From SXRF01 sp964624555 (GTDB lineage Bacteria > Pseudomonadota > Alphaproteobacteria > Rickettsiales > SXRF01), in the NCBI GenBank assembly GCA_964624555.1, contig CAZUXB010000005.1:1-64000 (forward strand): a DNA stretch of 64,000 nt. The letters are read 5' to 3'. Positions 16,401 through 25,903 of the stretch are shown piece after piece (positions within the stretch are counted from its first letter, which is position 1; the number at the start of each line of letters is the position of its first letter). The translations under genes and the position numbers were made by a program. The notes beneath the pieces were generated by a model. The model was not told where the DNA came from. It was given only the letters and a program-made list of their open reading frames with translations, and did no database searches.

Positions 16401-16817
16401 ATGGATTTTCCACGCACACGTCGTAAAAGGATAGATATAAGCCTGATACCGCTTATAGACGTATCAATGTTCCTGCTGATATTTTTTATGGTTTCGGGAA
16501 CTGTGGAGAAGTTTGACCTTATTCCCATAGAGCCTCCGGTATCACAGCATGGAAAGATGATGGATGAGGGGCATGTATTGGTGTTGCTGGGCAGCCATGA
16601 CGAAATAATTCTGGGCGATGAGATAGTAACTGTGGAAGAAATGAAAAAAACCCTTGCGCCGGAACTGACCGCAAACCCATCGAAAGTTGTAACAGTAAAA
16701 GCAGATGCAGTGGTGCCTGCCAACAGGATGATAGAGGTTATGGATGCAATTAAAGCGGCTGGCGGGCTTCATTTGTCGGTACTTACCCAGTCAATAGCTA
16801 AAGTGGATAAAAATTAA
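16401..16817 (+). CDS. exbD2: ExbD/TolR-family protein (second copy)
   Basis: A 138-residue relative of the preceding protein. The membrane helix near residues 14-33 (SLIPLIDVSMFLLIFFMVSG) again holds the channel aspartate. The periplasmic part ends with the ExbD-like PANRMIEVMDAIKAAGGLHL. The two copies are clearly related but well diverged, which suggests an old duplication. tonB begins 2 bases after its stop. Confidence 0.9.
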   Translation: MDFPRTRRKRIDISLIPLIDVSMFLLIFFMVSGTVEKFDLIPIEPPVSQHGKMMDEGHVLVLLGSHDEIILGDEIVTVEEMKKTLAPELTANPSKVVTVKADAVVPANRMIEVMDAIKAAGGLHLSVLTQSIAKVDKN

Positions 16818-16819
16818 TT

Positions 16820-17593
16820 ATGCTGGCAACCATTAAAATATCGCCATTGGAATATTTGGGTTATCCGCAGTTTGCGGCTACTTTCGCGCTGGCAGTTATC
16901 CTGCATATCATGGCTGGCATAGGCTGGTATATGTCGCCGCCCCTCAAGATTGTTGATATACCTGTACGGACGATAGATATCCGCCTTGGCGACAGCGATG
17001 TCCAGCAGCAGGCAATCGCAGATGATGAACCTGCCCCGCAACCGGAATTAAGCACCTCACAAGAGGTTGAAGATGCCATGACCAAACTTATCAGGCATTC
17101 TGCCCCTGAAAAGGTAGTAAAAAAACCACCGGCTCCCCATGTCAGCAAACCACAGGATAATTCTGAAAAAGTTCCTGTAAAACCTCCTGTTCCCAATGAA
17201 AGGGTTGATACGCCGCGCCAGTTTGTACGCTTCTCCGCTTCTGATCCGGCTAATAAAAATAAAGGTTCAGTAATCGGCAACAGCAATGACAGTAATGCCG
17301 AAGTAAAAGCTCGTTATGAGCAGACGATTTCCCTATGGATACAAAAATTCAAGCTGTATCCTGACAGCGCCAGGGCCAACTCAATTCAAGGAAAAACCAT
17401 AATCCGTATCAGGATCGACCGGTTCGGCAATATCCGTTACAGCGCGTTGGAAGATACAACAGGAAGCAATGAGCTTGACCGGGCCGCCCTTGATATGGTG
17501 CGCCGCGCTAACCCCGTTCCGGCAGTACCGGACAGCTATCCTGGCGAAATGTTTGAATTCCTCATTCCGGTAAAATTCCAGATTCAATCGTAG
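16820..17593 (+). CDS. tonB: TonB-like energy transducer
   Basis: A 257-residue protein with an N-terminal membrane anchor (about residues 17-36, FAATFALAVILHIMAGIGWY). A proline- and lysine-rich spacer follows (KPPAPHVSKPQDNSEKVPVK), then a C-terminal domain with ISLWIQKFKLYPDSARANSI, IRIRIDRFGNIRYSALEDTT and LDRAALDMVRRANPVPAVPD, all typical of TonB. It would pass proton-motive energy from ExbBD to outer-membrane receptors. No TonB-dependent receptor is in the window, so the cargo is unknown. The next gene starts 12 bases downstream and is probably in the same operon. Confidence 0.9.
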   Translation: MLATIKISPLEYLGYPQFAATFALAVILHIMAGIGWYMSPPLKIVDIPVRTIDIRLGDSDVQQQAIADDEPAPQPELSTSQEVEDAMTKLIRHSAPEKVVKKPPAPHVSKPQDNSEKVPVKPPVPNERVDTPRQFVRFSASDPANKNKGSVIGNSNDSNAEVKARYEQTISLWIQKFKLYPDSARANSIQGKTIIRIRIDRFGNIRYSALEDTTGSNELDRAALDMVRRANPVPAVPDSYPGEMFEFLIPVKFQIQS

Positions 17594-17605
17594 GGTGGGG
17601 GCGCA

Positions 17606-19429
17606 ATGGGTTTTTGTAGCGTTATCATTGTCGCTAAAAACGGTGGGAAGGCTTTATTTGCGACCATTGAAACAGTCCTGCAGCAAAAAAAACTGGCAGA
17701 GCTTATTATAGCTGATAGCGGTAATACGCCGGATGTTGTTTCACGCCTGCAGCAAATATCGCTCTCCGACCCGCGCCTTAAAGTAGTATCTGCCAAAGGT
17801 GAAAGTAATTTTGTCAGTGCCTGCAACCTTGCCTCAAGGCAGGCTGTAGCAGAGTATCTGGTATTGCTTAAGCAGGATTATTTGTTGCCGCCTAATGCTA
17901 TATCAGAGCTTGTTTCTGTCCTCAATATTGAAAAACATGCAATGTTAAGCTCCGGTATTGTGCAGGAATATGACGGCAGGATTCAGCCATTATGCCGCAA
18001 CCAGATAGTCACTCCCAAGTCGGTTTTCCTGGATATATTCAAATTTAAATCTGCCAGTAAAAATAATATTATCAATTATGGAATGGCAGGTAACAAAGCA
18101 TTCGAGGTTGCAACGGTAGCCAGTGCTTGCATCTGTATACGTTCTGCCGATTATAAAAAACTGGGCGGTCTGGATGCGGAATTTTATCCGCAAAATGAAG
18201 AAATTGATTTAAGCCTGCGGGTGCAACAGGTCGGCGGGCGGGTTTTATGTGTTCCTTCTGTAAAAATTACCCATTTGCCTGTTGCCAGCAGAAAAAGGAT
18301 ATCTATAACCCGGCAGTGCAATGAAGCAAAAAACACTATACGCTACCTGAATAAATTTTTTTCCGGACGCCAGATATTCGGCACATTGCTTTTTCTAAAT
18401 ATACTTATCACGATTAATTTGGCGTTTAAAATAACCGGTAGCGGTTTATGGGGATTGATGCAGAATCCGCGCCGGGTACATAATGATGTCAGGGCAAAAC
18501 GCCTGATGATACTGGCTCTTGGGGCGGTTGATATTCCAAAAAGCAAACAGATGGCAAAAAAAATAGTACTGGTGACTGGGGCAACAAGCCAGATCGGATT
18601 GTGTACCATTAGCCGTTTGATAGCGGCAGGGGCAGCAGTACTTGCGCTGAGCAGGGATGACGGGATACCTTATTACCACGCTAATCTGCGCTGGATAAAA
18701 GGTGATCTGGACGATCCGTCTTTCCATCTGGATGGGTATTGTGTGGATATTGTGGTACATTGTGCTGCCTTATGGCATCTGCCGCCGGTTATGCAGCTGT
18801 TAAAAAATTCTGAGGCAAAACGGGTTATTGCGTTTAGCTCCACTACGGTGTTTTCCAATTTAATGACCGCTAATGCTTTTGAAAAAGATCTGGTATCAAA
18901 ACTGCAAAATGCAGAAAATATACTATCAGAAAAATGCAGGGAGTTTGGCATTTCGTACACTATTTTACGGCCAACAGAGATATATGGCTCAGGGCTTGAT
19001 TCAGGAATAACCACGCTGGCAAAAATTATCCGCCGTTTTGGTTGTATGCTGGTATATCCGCCAGCTATCGGGCGCAGGCAGCCGGTCCATGTTGATGATC
19101 TGGCGGTTGCCGTGCTGTTGGCATTGGATAATGAGATTACCTATAATAAAGCTTATAACTTAAGCGGCGGTGATGTGCTTACGTTTCGTGAAATGCTGGA
19201 AATGCTGTTTGCTTTATATAAAAAGAAAGCAAAAATTATTAGCAGTACCGCTTTACCTTTTTTCCTTGATATAGCCGGAAAAGTTTCCGGGCAAAAATCC
19301 ATAAACGGGGAGATAGCAAGGCGCATGAATGATGATATGGTGTTCTTTCATGACGATGCCAAAAATGATTTTGCTTTCCGTGCCCGTAAATTCTTATCCG
19401 GCGGGATAAAAGATATTGAAGGCTTCTAG
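17606..19429 (+). CDS. Glycosyltransferase family 2 / NAD-dependent epimerase fusion
   Basis: A 607-residue two-domain protein. Residues 1-250 look like a GT2 glycosyltransferase (CSVIIVAKNGG, then GGLDAEFYPQNEEIDLSLRV and KITHLP), as in rhamnosyltransferases, though the DxD motif is replaced by LLKQDYLLPP. A hydrophobic segment follows near residues 255-280. From Met316 an extended short-chain dehydrogenase begins (IVLVTGATSQIGLCTISRLI) with TILRPTEIYGSG and PVHVDDLAVAVLLAL. The Tyr of the YxxxK active site seems to be missing (DLVSK). It could modify a surface sugar or may act non-catalytically. It is the last gene of the exbB operon and overlaps convergent thiD by 4 bases. Confidence 0.82.
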   Translation: MGFCSVIIVAKNGGKALFATIETVLQQKKLAELIIADSGNTPDVVSRLQQISLSDPRLKVVSAKGESNFVSACNLASRQAVAEYLVLLKQDYLLPPNAISELVSVLNIEKHAMLSSGIVQEYDGRIQPLCRNQIVTPKSVFLDIFKFKSASKNNIINYGMAGNKAFEVATVASACICIRSADYKKLGGLDAEFYPQNEEIDLSLRVQQVGGRVLCVPSVKITHLPVASRKRISITRQCNEAKNTIRYLNKFFSGRQIFGTLLFLNILITINLAFKITGSGLWGLMQNPRRVHNDVRAKRLMILALGAVDIPKSKQMAKKIVLVTGATSQIGLCTISRLIAAGAAVLALSRDDGIPYYHANLRWIKGDLDDPSFHLDGYCVDIVVHCAALWHLPPVMQLLKNSEAKRVIAFSSTTVFSNLMTANAFEKDLVSKLQNAENILSEKCREFGISYTILRPTEIYGSGLDSGITTLAKIIRRFGCMLVYPPAIGRRQPVHVDDLAVAVLLALDNEITYNKAYNLSGGDVLTFREMLEMLFALYKKKAKIISSTALPFFLDIAGKVSGQKSINGEIARRMNDDMVFFHDDAKNDFAFRARKFLSGGIKDIEGF

Positions 19430-20229
19430 ACTTTTAGAGTACAGCCATGATTAAGTGGCCCGTGGCCCCTGCCGATTGCCGGAGCAGTTTTGATAGCACT
19501 GGTAACATAATCCCGCGCACGTTTTACAGAATCTAGAATAGACATTTTCTGGGCGATGCCGGTAGCAATGGCAGACGCCAGTGTGCAGCCGGTACCGTGG
19601 GTATGTTTGGTTACTATCCGCGGTTGCTCAAAAATATGTTCGCCATCTTCCGTTAACAGTAAATCGCTAACTATATTACCATCGAGGTGGCCGCCCTTGA
19701 TAAGTATATTTTTGCAGCCAAGAGCAATAATCTTCCTGGCCGCTGTTTTCATCTCGCTAACATTTGTTATGGTAATTCCCGACAGGTATTCAGCCTCAGG
19801 GATATTGGGCGTTACGATTGCGGCCTTGGGTATGAGCCTGGATTTAAGCAGGGAAACCGCCGATGTACGCAGCAAAGGTGCCCCGCCCTTGGCAAACATA
19901 ACCGGGTCCAGCACCAACGGTATATGCGGGTAATCAGCGATACTGTCTGCAACAATATTAATTACGCTTTCCTTATTCAGCATCCCGGTTTTTATGGCGT
20001 CAGCACCGATGTCTTCAAGCACTAACTTTATTTGTTTGGCAATAAAATCTTCCGGCACATCATGAATGGCAAATACCCCAAGGGTGTTCTGGGCGGTAAG
20101 GGCGGTAATAGCGGTTGCGGCATAGCCACCAAGGCAGGTAACGGTTTTGATATCACCCTGTATCCCGGCACCGCCACCAGAATCAGAACCGGCAATAATC
20201 AACACCCGGGCTATATTTGTCGGTTGCAT
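19426..20229 (-). CDS. thiD: Hydroxymethylpyrimidine/phosphomethylpyrimidine kinase
   Basis: A 267-residue ribokinase-family enzyme that phosphorylates HMP and then HMP-phosphate for thiamine synthesis. RVLIIAGSDSGGGAGIQGDI binds the substrate. IGADAIKTGMLN, VLDPVMFAKGGAPLL and the nucleotide-binding and catalytic HTHGTGCTLASAIATGIAQ follow. Length is normal. It is the last gene of a run beginning with ftsH and glmM; glmM ends 3 bases upstream. No other thiamine gene is in the window, so its presence here is a chance of operon order. Confidence 0.94.
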   Translation of the reverse strand: MQPTNIARVLIIAGSDSGGGAGIQGDIKTVTCLGGYAATAITALTAQNTLGVFAIHDVPEDFIAKQIKLVLEDIGADAIKTGMLNKESVINIVADSIADYPHIPLVLDPVMFAKGGAPLLRTSAVSLLKSRLIPKAAIVTPNIPEAEYLSGITITNVSEMKTAARKIIALGCKNILIKGGHLDGNIVSDLLLTEDGEHIFEQPRIVTKHTHGTGCTLASAIATGIAQKMSILDSVKRARDYVTSAIKTAPAIGRGHGPLNHGCTLKV

Positions 20230-20232
20230 ACA

Positions 20233-21573
20233 TTACTGACCAATAGTGCTGACCATTTTTGCCAGCTCATCGGTGATGTTTTTTATTTTGTGCCCATCAT
20301 TACCTTCCGCCATTATGCGGATTAGTGGCTCAGTGCCGGATTCGCGGACAAATATCCGTCCATTATTTCCAAGCTCGGCACTGGCTTTTACTATGGCCTG
20401 CTGGATGTTTTTATCCTTCAGCGGGGAAACACCACTATAGCGGACATTGTGCAGCAATTGCGGCAGCGGTGTGAATAGTTTATTATGTTCACTGAACTTT
20501 CCACCAGTCTCCCGCAGGTAAGCCAGTATCTGCAGAGCGGCAATGATACCATCGCCGGTTGTGCTATAATCGCTCAATATAATATGACCAGACTGCTCTC
20601 CGCCTAGGTTAAAACCATGCTCGCGCATATGCTCTACCACGTAGCGGTCGCCAACATTGGTGCGGGCGAGGGAAAGCCCCATTTTTTGCAGGTAAAGCTC
20701 CAGCCCCATATTGGACATCTGGGTGGCGACTACACCACCACCTTTTAAGGTTCCGGCCTTGTGCAGGTTGCTGGCGATTATCGCCATTAATTGATCACCA
20801 TCGGCCACTTTCCCGTTTTCATCACAAACCAGCAGACGGTCTGCGTCACCGTCCAACGCTATCCCGATATCGGCTTTTTCACTTACTACAGTCTCACATA
20901 ATTTGTCGGGTGAGGTTGAACCGCATTTCTCATTGATATTAAACCCATCCGGCTGGATGCCAATTGCTACAACTTCTGCCCCCAGTTCACGCAGAATAAT
21001 CGGCGCAATATGGTATGCCGCACCATTAGCACAATCGACAACGATTTTCATGCCATCAAGCGTCAGGTGTTTGGGGAAGGTGCTTTTGGCATGTTCTATA
21101 TAGCGTCCGGCGGCATCATCCAAACGTTTGGCGCGACCAAGTTTGTCCGGTGTGGTGCGGGCATCAAACTTGTTTTCCGCAATCAGTGTTTCAATTTTAT
21201 TTTCGACCTTGTCGGAGAGTTTGTAACCGTCCGGGCCGAAGAGTTTTATTCCATTATCGTGATAGGGATTGTGTGAAGCCGAGATCATAACACCGAGATC
21301 AGCGCGCAAAGATTTTACCAGCATGGCCACCGCCGGTGTCGGCATCGGCCCAACCAATACAACATCCATTCCCACGGAAATAAAGCCAGCGGTAAGAGCT
21401 GGTTCGATAAGGTAACCGGAAAGGCGGGTGTCCTTGGCTATCACTACGCGGTGGCGGTGTTCCCCGCGCAGGAACTGCTGCCCGGCAGCCATGCCGACCT
21501 TGAGGGCGACATCAGCGGTCATAGGGTAACTATTCGCAGTCCCGCGGATACCATCTGTGCCAAATAGTTTCAT
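20233..21573 (-). CDS. glmM: Phosphoglucosamine mutase
   Basis: A 446-residue enzyme that converts glucosamine-6-phosphate to glucosamine-1-phosphate for peptidoglycan and lipopolysaccharide precursors. It starts MKLFGTDGIRGTANSYPMT. The phosphoserine loop is VMISASHNPYHDNGIKLFG (Ser100). The metal loop is IALDGDADRLL, the sugar-binding loop LGGEQSGHIIL, and the phosphate-binding loop VRESGTEPLIRIMAEG. It lies 2 bases after ftsH, the common ftsH-glmM order. Confidence 0.97.
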   Translation of the reverse strand: MKLFGTDGIRGTANSYPMTADVALKVGMAAGQQFLRGEHRHRVVIAKDTRLSGYLIEPALTAGFISVGMDVVLVGPMPTPAVAMLVKSLRADLGVMISASHNPYHDNGIKLFGPDGYKLSDKVENKIETLIAENKFDARTTPDKLGRAKRLDDAAGRYIEHAKSTFPKHLTLDGMKIVVDCANGAAYHIAPIILRELGAEVVAIGIQPDGFNINEKCGSTSPDKLCETVVSEKADIGIALDGDADRLLVCDENGKVADGDQLMAIIASNLHKAGTLKGGGVVATQMSNMGLELYLQKMGLSLARTNVGDRYVVEHMREHGFNLGGEQSGHIILSDYSTTGDGIIAALQILAYLRETGGKFSEHNKLFTPLPQLLHNVRYSGVSPLKDKNIQQAIVKASAELGNNGRIFVRESGTEPLIRIMAEGNDGHKIKNITDELAKMVSTIGQ

Positions 21574-21575
21574 GT

Positions 21576-23492
21576 TTATGCCATAGAAGCTTCGTCGTTA
21601 TTTTTCTTCGCACGGGAAGAAGGCAGTGACGATTTGGTTGCTACCTTCTTCTCAGTTTCAACACGTTTTATTTCTTCGCCTTTTATCAGGCCACGGATTT
21701 CATCACCGGTCAGGGTCTCAAACTCAAGCAGTGATTTGGCAATCAAATGTAATTCATCAAGATGCTCGGTGAGAATATCGCGGGCGTGTTTATGCGCTTC
21801 TTCAACAATACGTTTTACCTCTTCGTCTATCACGCTGGCCATGCTATCCGATGCGCTACGGGCGGCAGAACCTTGCCCAAGATATGATTCCTGTTGTTCG
21901 GCACCGTAGAAGAGCGGGCCGATTTTATCGCTCATACCCCATTCTATCACCATGGCGCGGGCCAGCTTAGTCGCATATTTAATATCAGAAGATGCCCCAC
22001 TGGAAACCTTGTCATACCCGAAAATAATCTCCTCGGCGACACGCCCACCCATGGAAACCGCGAGGTCGGCGATCATTTTTTCACGCAGGTAGGAAAGTTT
22101 GTCAGCTTCGGGCAGGCGCATGACCATGCCAAGCGCGCGGCCACGCGGAATAATTGTGGCCTTATGGATAGGGTCGGAGGCCGGGAAATACAACGATACA
22201 AGAGCGTGGCCACCTTCATGGTAGGCGGTCATTTTCTTTTCGTCATCGCTCATTACCATTGATTTACGCTCGGAACCCATCATTACCTTGTCTTTAGCCG
22301 ATTCGAGATCGCGCTGGCTTACTACTTTTTTGCCGAGGCGGGCGGCGAGGAGGGCCGCTTCATTCACAATATTGGCGAGGTCTGCGCCGGAAAAACCGGG
22401 CGTGCCGCGGGCAATGACCTTGGCGTCAACATCCGGCGCTTTTGGCACTTTGCGCAGATGAACTTCCAATATCCTGGTGCGCCCATTGATATCAGGGTTG
22501 GGCACGGTTATCTGGCGGTCGAAGCGGCCGGGGCGGAGCAGGGCCGGGTCGAGTACGTCAGGGCGGTTGGTGGCGGCGACTATAATTACACTCTCATTGG
22601 CATCAAAACCATCCATCTCCACCAGCAACTGGTTGAGGGTCTGTTCGCGCTCGTCGTTGCCGCCGCCATAACCAGCACCACGGTGGCGGCCGACTGCGTC
22701 AATTTCGTCAATAAATATAATGCAAGGTGAATTTTTTTTGCCTTGTTCAAACATATCGCGTACGCGGCTGGCGCCCACACCTACGAACATTTCCACGAAA
22801 TCGGAACCGGAGATGGTGAAGAACGGCACTTTCGCTTCGCCGGCGATAGCGCGGGCAAGAAGGGTTTTACCGGTTCCCGGCGGGCCAACGAGGAGGCAGC
22901 CGCGCGGTATTTTTGCGCCTAAACGCTGGTATTTCTGCGGATCTTTGAGGAAATCGACTACTTCGTGAAGGTCATCCTTGGCTTCTTCAATACCGGCTAC
23001 ATCTTCAAAGGTTACACGTTCAGTTTTTTCAGTGAGCAGTTTCGCGCGCGATTTGCCAAAACCCAGAGCACCTCCGCGACCACCGCCACCTCCCTGCATT
23101 TGACGCATAAAGGAAACAGCAATCAGGATGAACAGGATTATAGGCAGAAGCGATACTATCACGCTCCATAATGATTCTTTATTTTCATCGCTTACCACGT
23201 TTATTTTTACGTTCTTAGCGGTAAGACGGTCAACAAGGTTGGGGTAATCGGCAGTCTGGGTGGTGAAGGCCGTGCCATCGTTAAAATGCCCAACCACGCT
23301 GGCACTGCGGGTGTAGCCGGTTTTCATGGTAATGTCGGAAACCTGGCTCTGGTCGACTTTTTCAAGGAAATCAGAAAATGCTATATTTTTATAACCGCTT
23401 TGTTCGGAATTATCCCGGAACATGTTGAATAAGGCTATTAGTAATAAGCCAAATATTACCCACACAAAGATATTTTTACCAAAATTAGGCAC
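21576..23492 (-). CDS. ftsH: ATP-dependent zinc metalloprotease FtsH
   Basis: A 638-residue inner-membrane AAA protease that degrades short-lived and damaged membrane and cytosolic proteins. It has two membrane segments (about residues 6-24 and 108-126) around a periplasmic part. The AAA domain carries Walker A (VGPPGTGKTLLARAIAGEA), Walker B (CIIFIDEIDAVG) and the second region of homology (VIVAATNRPDVLDPALLRPG). The protease domain carries the zinc site AYHEGGHALV. Length is normal. The order tilS-ftsH-glmM is as in many proteobacteria. Confidence 0.98.
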   Translation of the reverse strand: MPNFGKNIFVWVIFGLLLIALFNMFRDNSEQSGYKNIAFSDFLEKVDQSQVSDITMKTGYTRSASVVGHFNDGTAFTTQTADYPNLVDRLTAKNVKINVVSDENKESLWSVIVSLLPIILFILIAVSFMRQMQGGGGGRGGALGFGKSRAKLLTEKTERVTFEDVAGIEEAKDDLHEVVDFLKDPQKYQRLGAKIPRGCLLVGPPGTGKTLLARAIAGEAKVPFFTISGSDFVEMFVGVGASRVRDMFEQGKKNSPCIIFIDEIDAVGRHRGAGYGGGNDEREQTLNQLLVEMDGFDANESVIIVAATNRPDVLDPALLRPGRFDRQITVPNPDINGRTRILEVHLRKVPKAPDVDAKVIARGTPGFSGADLANIVNEAALLAARLGKKVVSQRDLESAKDKVMMGSERKSMVMSDDEKKMTAYHEGGHALVSLYFPASDPIHKATIIPRGRALGMVMRLPEADKLSYLREKMIADLAVSMGGRVAEEIIFGYDKVSSGASSDIKYATKLARAMVIEWGMSDKIGPLFYGAEQQESYLGQGSAARSASDSMASVIDEEVKRIVEEAHKHARDILTEHLDELHLIAKSLLEFETLTGDEIRGLIKGEEIKRVETEKKVATKSSLPSSRAKKNNDEASMA

Positions 23493-23515
23493 GCTTCTGA
23501 TTCCTTCTGAAGATA

Positions 23516-24868
23516 TTACAACGGGTACTGATTATTAATGAAAAAACTACTACCAGCAAGCGCTTTTGCAGGGCGAAATTTGGCTGTGCACTGAATATCG
23601 GCAAGTGTGGCTTGTTTACTCATATAGCTTATATGGGTTACTGCCAGAAGTTCTTCAAGTAGCCAGAATGAAGGAAGTTGGCGCAGTATCCGTGCCGGTG
23701 GCGTAGCGCGCAGCAGGGATGGGGCGAGTTTTTTAATTTGGGCAAGACCATTGCTGCCCAGAGCTCTGATTTCCACAGACTGCCTAAGTTCCTTTGGCGT
23801 TCGGTATTCGATAAGGAATCTTTTGTCCCATAAAACCGGCTGGTTGTTGGCAAGAATAAGTGATGGGGTAATTGCCTTTTCTTCGCGGTAGACCATAATT
23901 TGCCCAGAGCTTAATGGCTCAAATATCAGCCCGCCAAGGCTGCGTTTGGATTTTAGCTTGTTGCCCTTAATAAGGGACAGTAAATTATCCAGCTTTTCAC
24001 TGCGCGGCGGATGTTCCTCACCATTCAGTGTTTGGATGATTGAACCGAGAATTTTGCTTGAGATGCCTGAACTGTAATATAATTCAGCGTAGCCCATTGG
24101 GTATAGCTTTACAGTATCAGTTAGTTGACTGACTGCATTTCTTTCAATCAAGTTACGGTATTTGCCAAAATTTTTGATTATATAACCAGCATTTTGCCTG
24201 ACAGAAGATTCGTCCGGGCTTGTGGCTAACTGCCTGCGGATATTCACCCTGCTGTATAGCAGGTTATGGTTGGAGGGGTCTTCTATCCAAGGCTGGTTAT
24301 TTTCCCTGAGGGTAGCGATAAGCCTTTCCTTGTCTACGTGCAATAATGGCCGTAGTAGCCTGACACTGGAAATTATACTCTGTGCGGACATAGCGCTTAA
24401 GCCTTCCAGCCCGCTACCACGCGCCAGACGAAAAAACATGGTTTCCACCTGGTCCCCGGCATGGTGGGCGGTAAGCAAATGTAAAATGTTATTTTCCCGG
24501 CAAAAATTCGTAAGTAATTGGTAACGGGCAGTGCGGGCGCTGGCCTGAATGGATTGTATTTTGGTAGGGCTATCCCAGATAAGGATATGGTGTTCTACGG
24601 CAAGTTTCCTGCACCATGCCGCAACCTGTAAAGCTTCGCTGGCCGCTTCAGGGCGCAGGTTGTGGTTTACTGTCAGCGATATTACTTTACCCCCACGGTC
24701 AGCCACCCAATCCCTGGCCAGCAAGAGCAGAGACATGCTGTCGGCACCGCCGGAAGTAGCAACCGCTATGGTTGGGTTTGCTTCAAAGTAACTAACAGCC
24801 TGCATCCATCCGTCAAATTCACCTGACGATATGGGGCTAAACTGGTTATCCTTAGTTACTACAGCCAA
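23516..24868 (-). CDS. tilS: tRNA(Ile)-lysidine synthetase TilS
   Basis: A 450-residue enzyme that changes C34 of the CAU anticodon of minor tRNA-Ile to lysidine, so that it reads AUA. The PP-loop ATP site is TIAVATSGGADSMSLLLLA (residues 34-52). LTAHHAGDQVETMFFRLARG, GLEGLSAM and RPLL...ERLIATLRENNQPWIEDPSN follow as in the family. The C-terminal part is less conserved. The chosen start is TTG at 24868, overlapping cpoB by 17 bases; an internal ATG at 24805 would leave little in front of the PP-loop. Confidence 0.92.
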   Translation of the reverse strand: MAVVTKDNQFSPISSGEFDGWMQAVSYFEANPTIAVATSGGADSMSLLLLARDWVADRGGKVISLTVNHNLRPEAASEALQVAAWCRKLAVEHHILIWDSPTKIQSIQASARTARYQLLTNFCRENNILHLLTAHHAGDQVETMFFRLARGSGLEGLSAMSAQSIISSVRLLRPLLHVDKERLIATLRENNQPWIEDPSNHNLLYSRVNIRRQLATSPDESSVRQNAGYIIKNFGKYRNLIERNAVSQLTDTVKLYPMGYAELYYSSGISSKILGSIIQTLNGEEHPPRSEKLDNLLSLIKGNKLKSKRSLGGLIFEPLSSGQIMVYREEKAITPSLILANNQPVLWDKRFLIEYRTPKELRQSVEIRALGSNGLAQIKKLAPSLLRATPPARILRQLPSFWLLEELLAVTHISYMSKQATLADIQCTAKFRPAKALAGSSFFINNQYPL

Positions 24869-25817
24869 TGCGCTTACGTTCCTGTTCAGCCTTTTGCGAT
24901 ACAGCAGCAGATGTAGCCTTGAACTTGGACACTACCTGGGTCAGCACTACGCAGGCTTCCTTGTCACGCTTAATGGCGTTCAGTGTCATAGCCAGTTTCA
25001 GCAAATTGTCAGGAGCTTTCGGGCCAGTTGGCAACTCCTCAAACCCTTGCCGGAAACTATCGGCCGCACCAATGTAATTACGGCGGATATATAATATTTC
25101 GCCCTGCCAGTAATAGGCATTGCCGATAAGCGGATCCTTGGGGTATTTTTTTATGAAGCTGGCAAAGGAATCAGCCGCTTTATCATATTGGGTTTGGTTT
25201 AACAAACGGAAAGCATAGTTATAATGCTCACGCGAGTTGGCGAAATCAGTTGTGCTGGCATCGTCATTATTGGTATCTGCAGTTTCTGTCGGATTAGATA
25301 CTGCAGTGTCCACAACCTTACCTATGGATTTCTCATTTTTGTCTGGAGCCGGTTTTATTGCGTCAGCGGCAGGGTTCCTAGGCTTTAAGGTTGTTTCCGG
25401 AGCCGGTGGCGGTGTCAGGGATGGGCTGCCTGCGGCTGGTGCTACGGCTGCCGGTGCTCCGGTATGGGTTAATTCACCAAACCTGAAATCAGTATCGCGC
25501 TGAATTTTATCAAGGTTCTGAGCCAGTTTTTTTACCTGGAAATCATTTTCTTCGGTTTTTCCCAGTAGTTCGCGAAGCTGGTCCTCTATCGCGCTTAAAC
25601 GTACCTCAAGGTCAGCACTTCCAGCCGGGGCTGAACCAGAATTTCCTAATGAACTGCCGGAAGACCTGGAAATCTGCCTTTGCAGCAGCATAAGGTCACG
25701 CTCTATCTTCTCCAGGCGGGCAGCACTTGCCTCATTATCCATGCCCTGGGCATGAGCCGGTAAAATAAATACCATAGTGGAGAATAACACTGTAATCAGG
25801 GAAAATTGTTTTTTCAT
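24852..25817 (-). CDS. cpoB: Cell division coordinator CpoB (YbgF)
   Basis: A 321-residue periplasmic protein of the Tol-Pal locus. A signal peptide (MKKQFSLITVLFSTMVF, cleaved after PAHA) is followed by a coiled coil (ASAARLEKIERDLMLLQRQI). A Pro/Ala-rich linker follows, then C-terminal TPR repeats: REHYNYAFRLLNQTQYDKAA, ADSFASFIKKYPKDPLIGNA and YYWQGEILYIRRNYIGAADS. CpoB links outer-membrane constriction to peptidoglycan synthesis in E. coli. ATG 25817 is preferred over GTG 25826 because it opens the signal peptide directly. Confidence 0.92.
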   Translation of the reverse strand: MKKQFSLITVLFSTMVFILPAHAQGMDNEASAARLEKIERDLMLLQRQISRSSGSSLGNSGSAPAGSADLEVRLSAIEDQLRELLGKTEENDFQVKKLAQNLDKIQRDTDFRFGELTHTGAPAAVAPAAGSPSLTPPPAPETTLKPRNPAADAIKPAPDKNEKSIGKVVDTAVSNPTETADTNNDDASTTDFANSREHYNYAFRLLNQTQYDKAADSFASFIKKYPKDPLIGNAYYWQGEILYIRRNYIGAADSFRQGFEELPTGPKAPDNLLKLAMTLNAIKRDKEACVVLTQVVSKFKATSAAVSQKAEQERKRIGCSN

Positions 25818-25847
25818 AAATGCCACTTATTCAGGAGGTAGATACAA

Positions 25848-25885
25848 TTCGCCCCGCATCAAACAATCTTTTGATACGGGGCGAA
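25848..25885. repeat. Stem-loop between pal and cpoB
   Basis: TTCGCCCCGCATCAAA and TTTGATACGGGGCGAA can form a 16-bp stem (one mismatch-type pair) with a short loop. It lies 18 bases after the pal stop and is not followed by a T-run on the minus strand. It may stabilise the pal end of the mRNA or partly terminate it, letting cpoB be expressed at a lower level. Confidence 0.7.
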
Positions 25886-25903
25886 GGCCATTAGATTTTA
25901 TAA

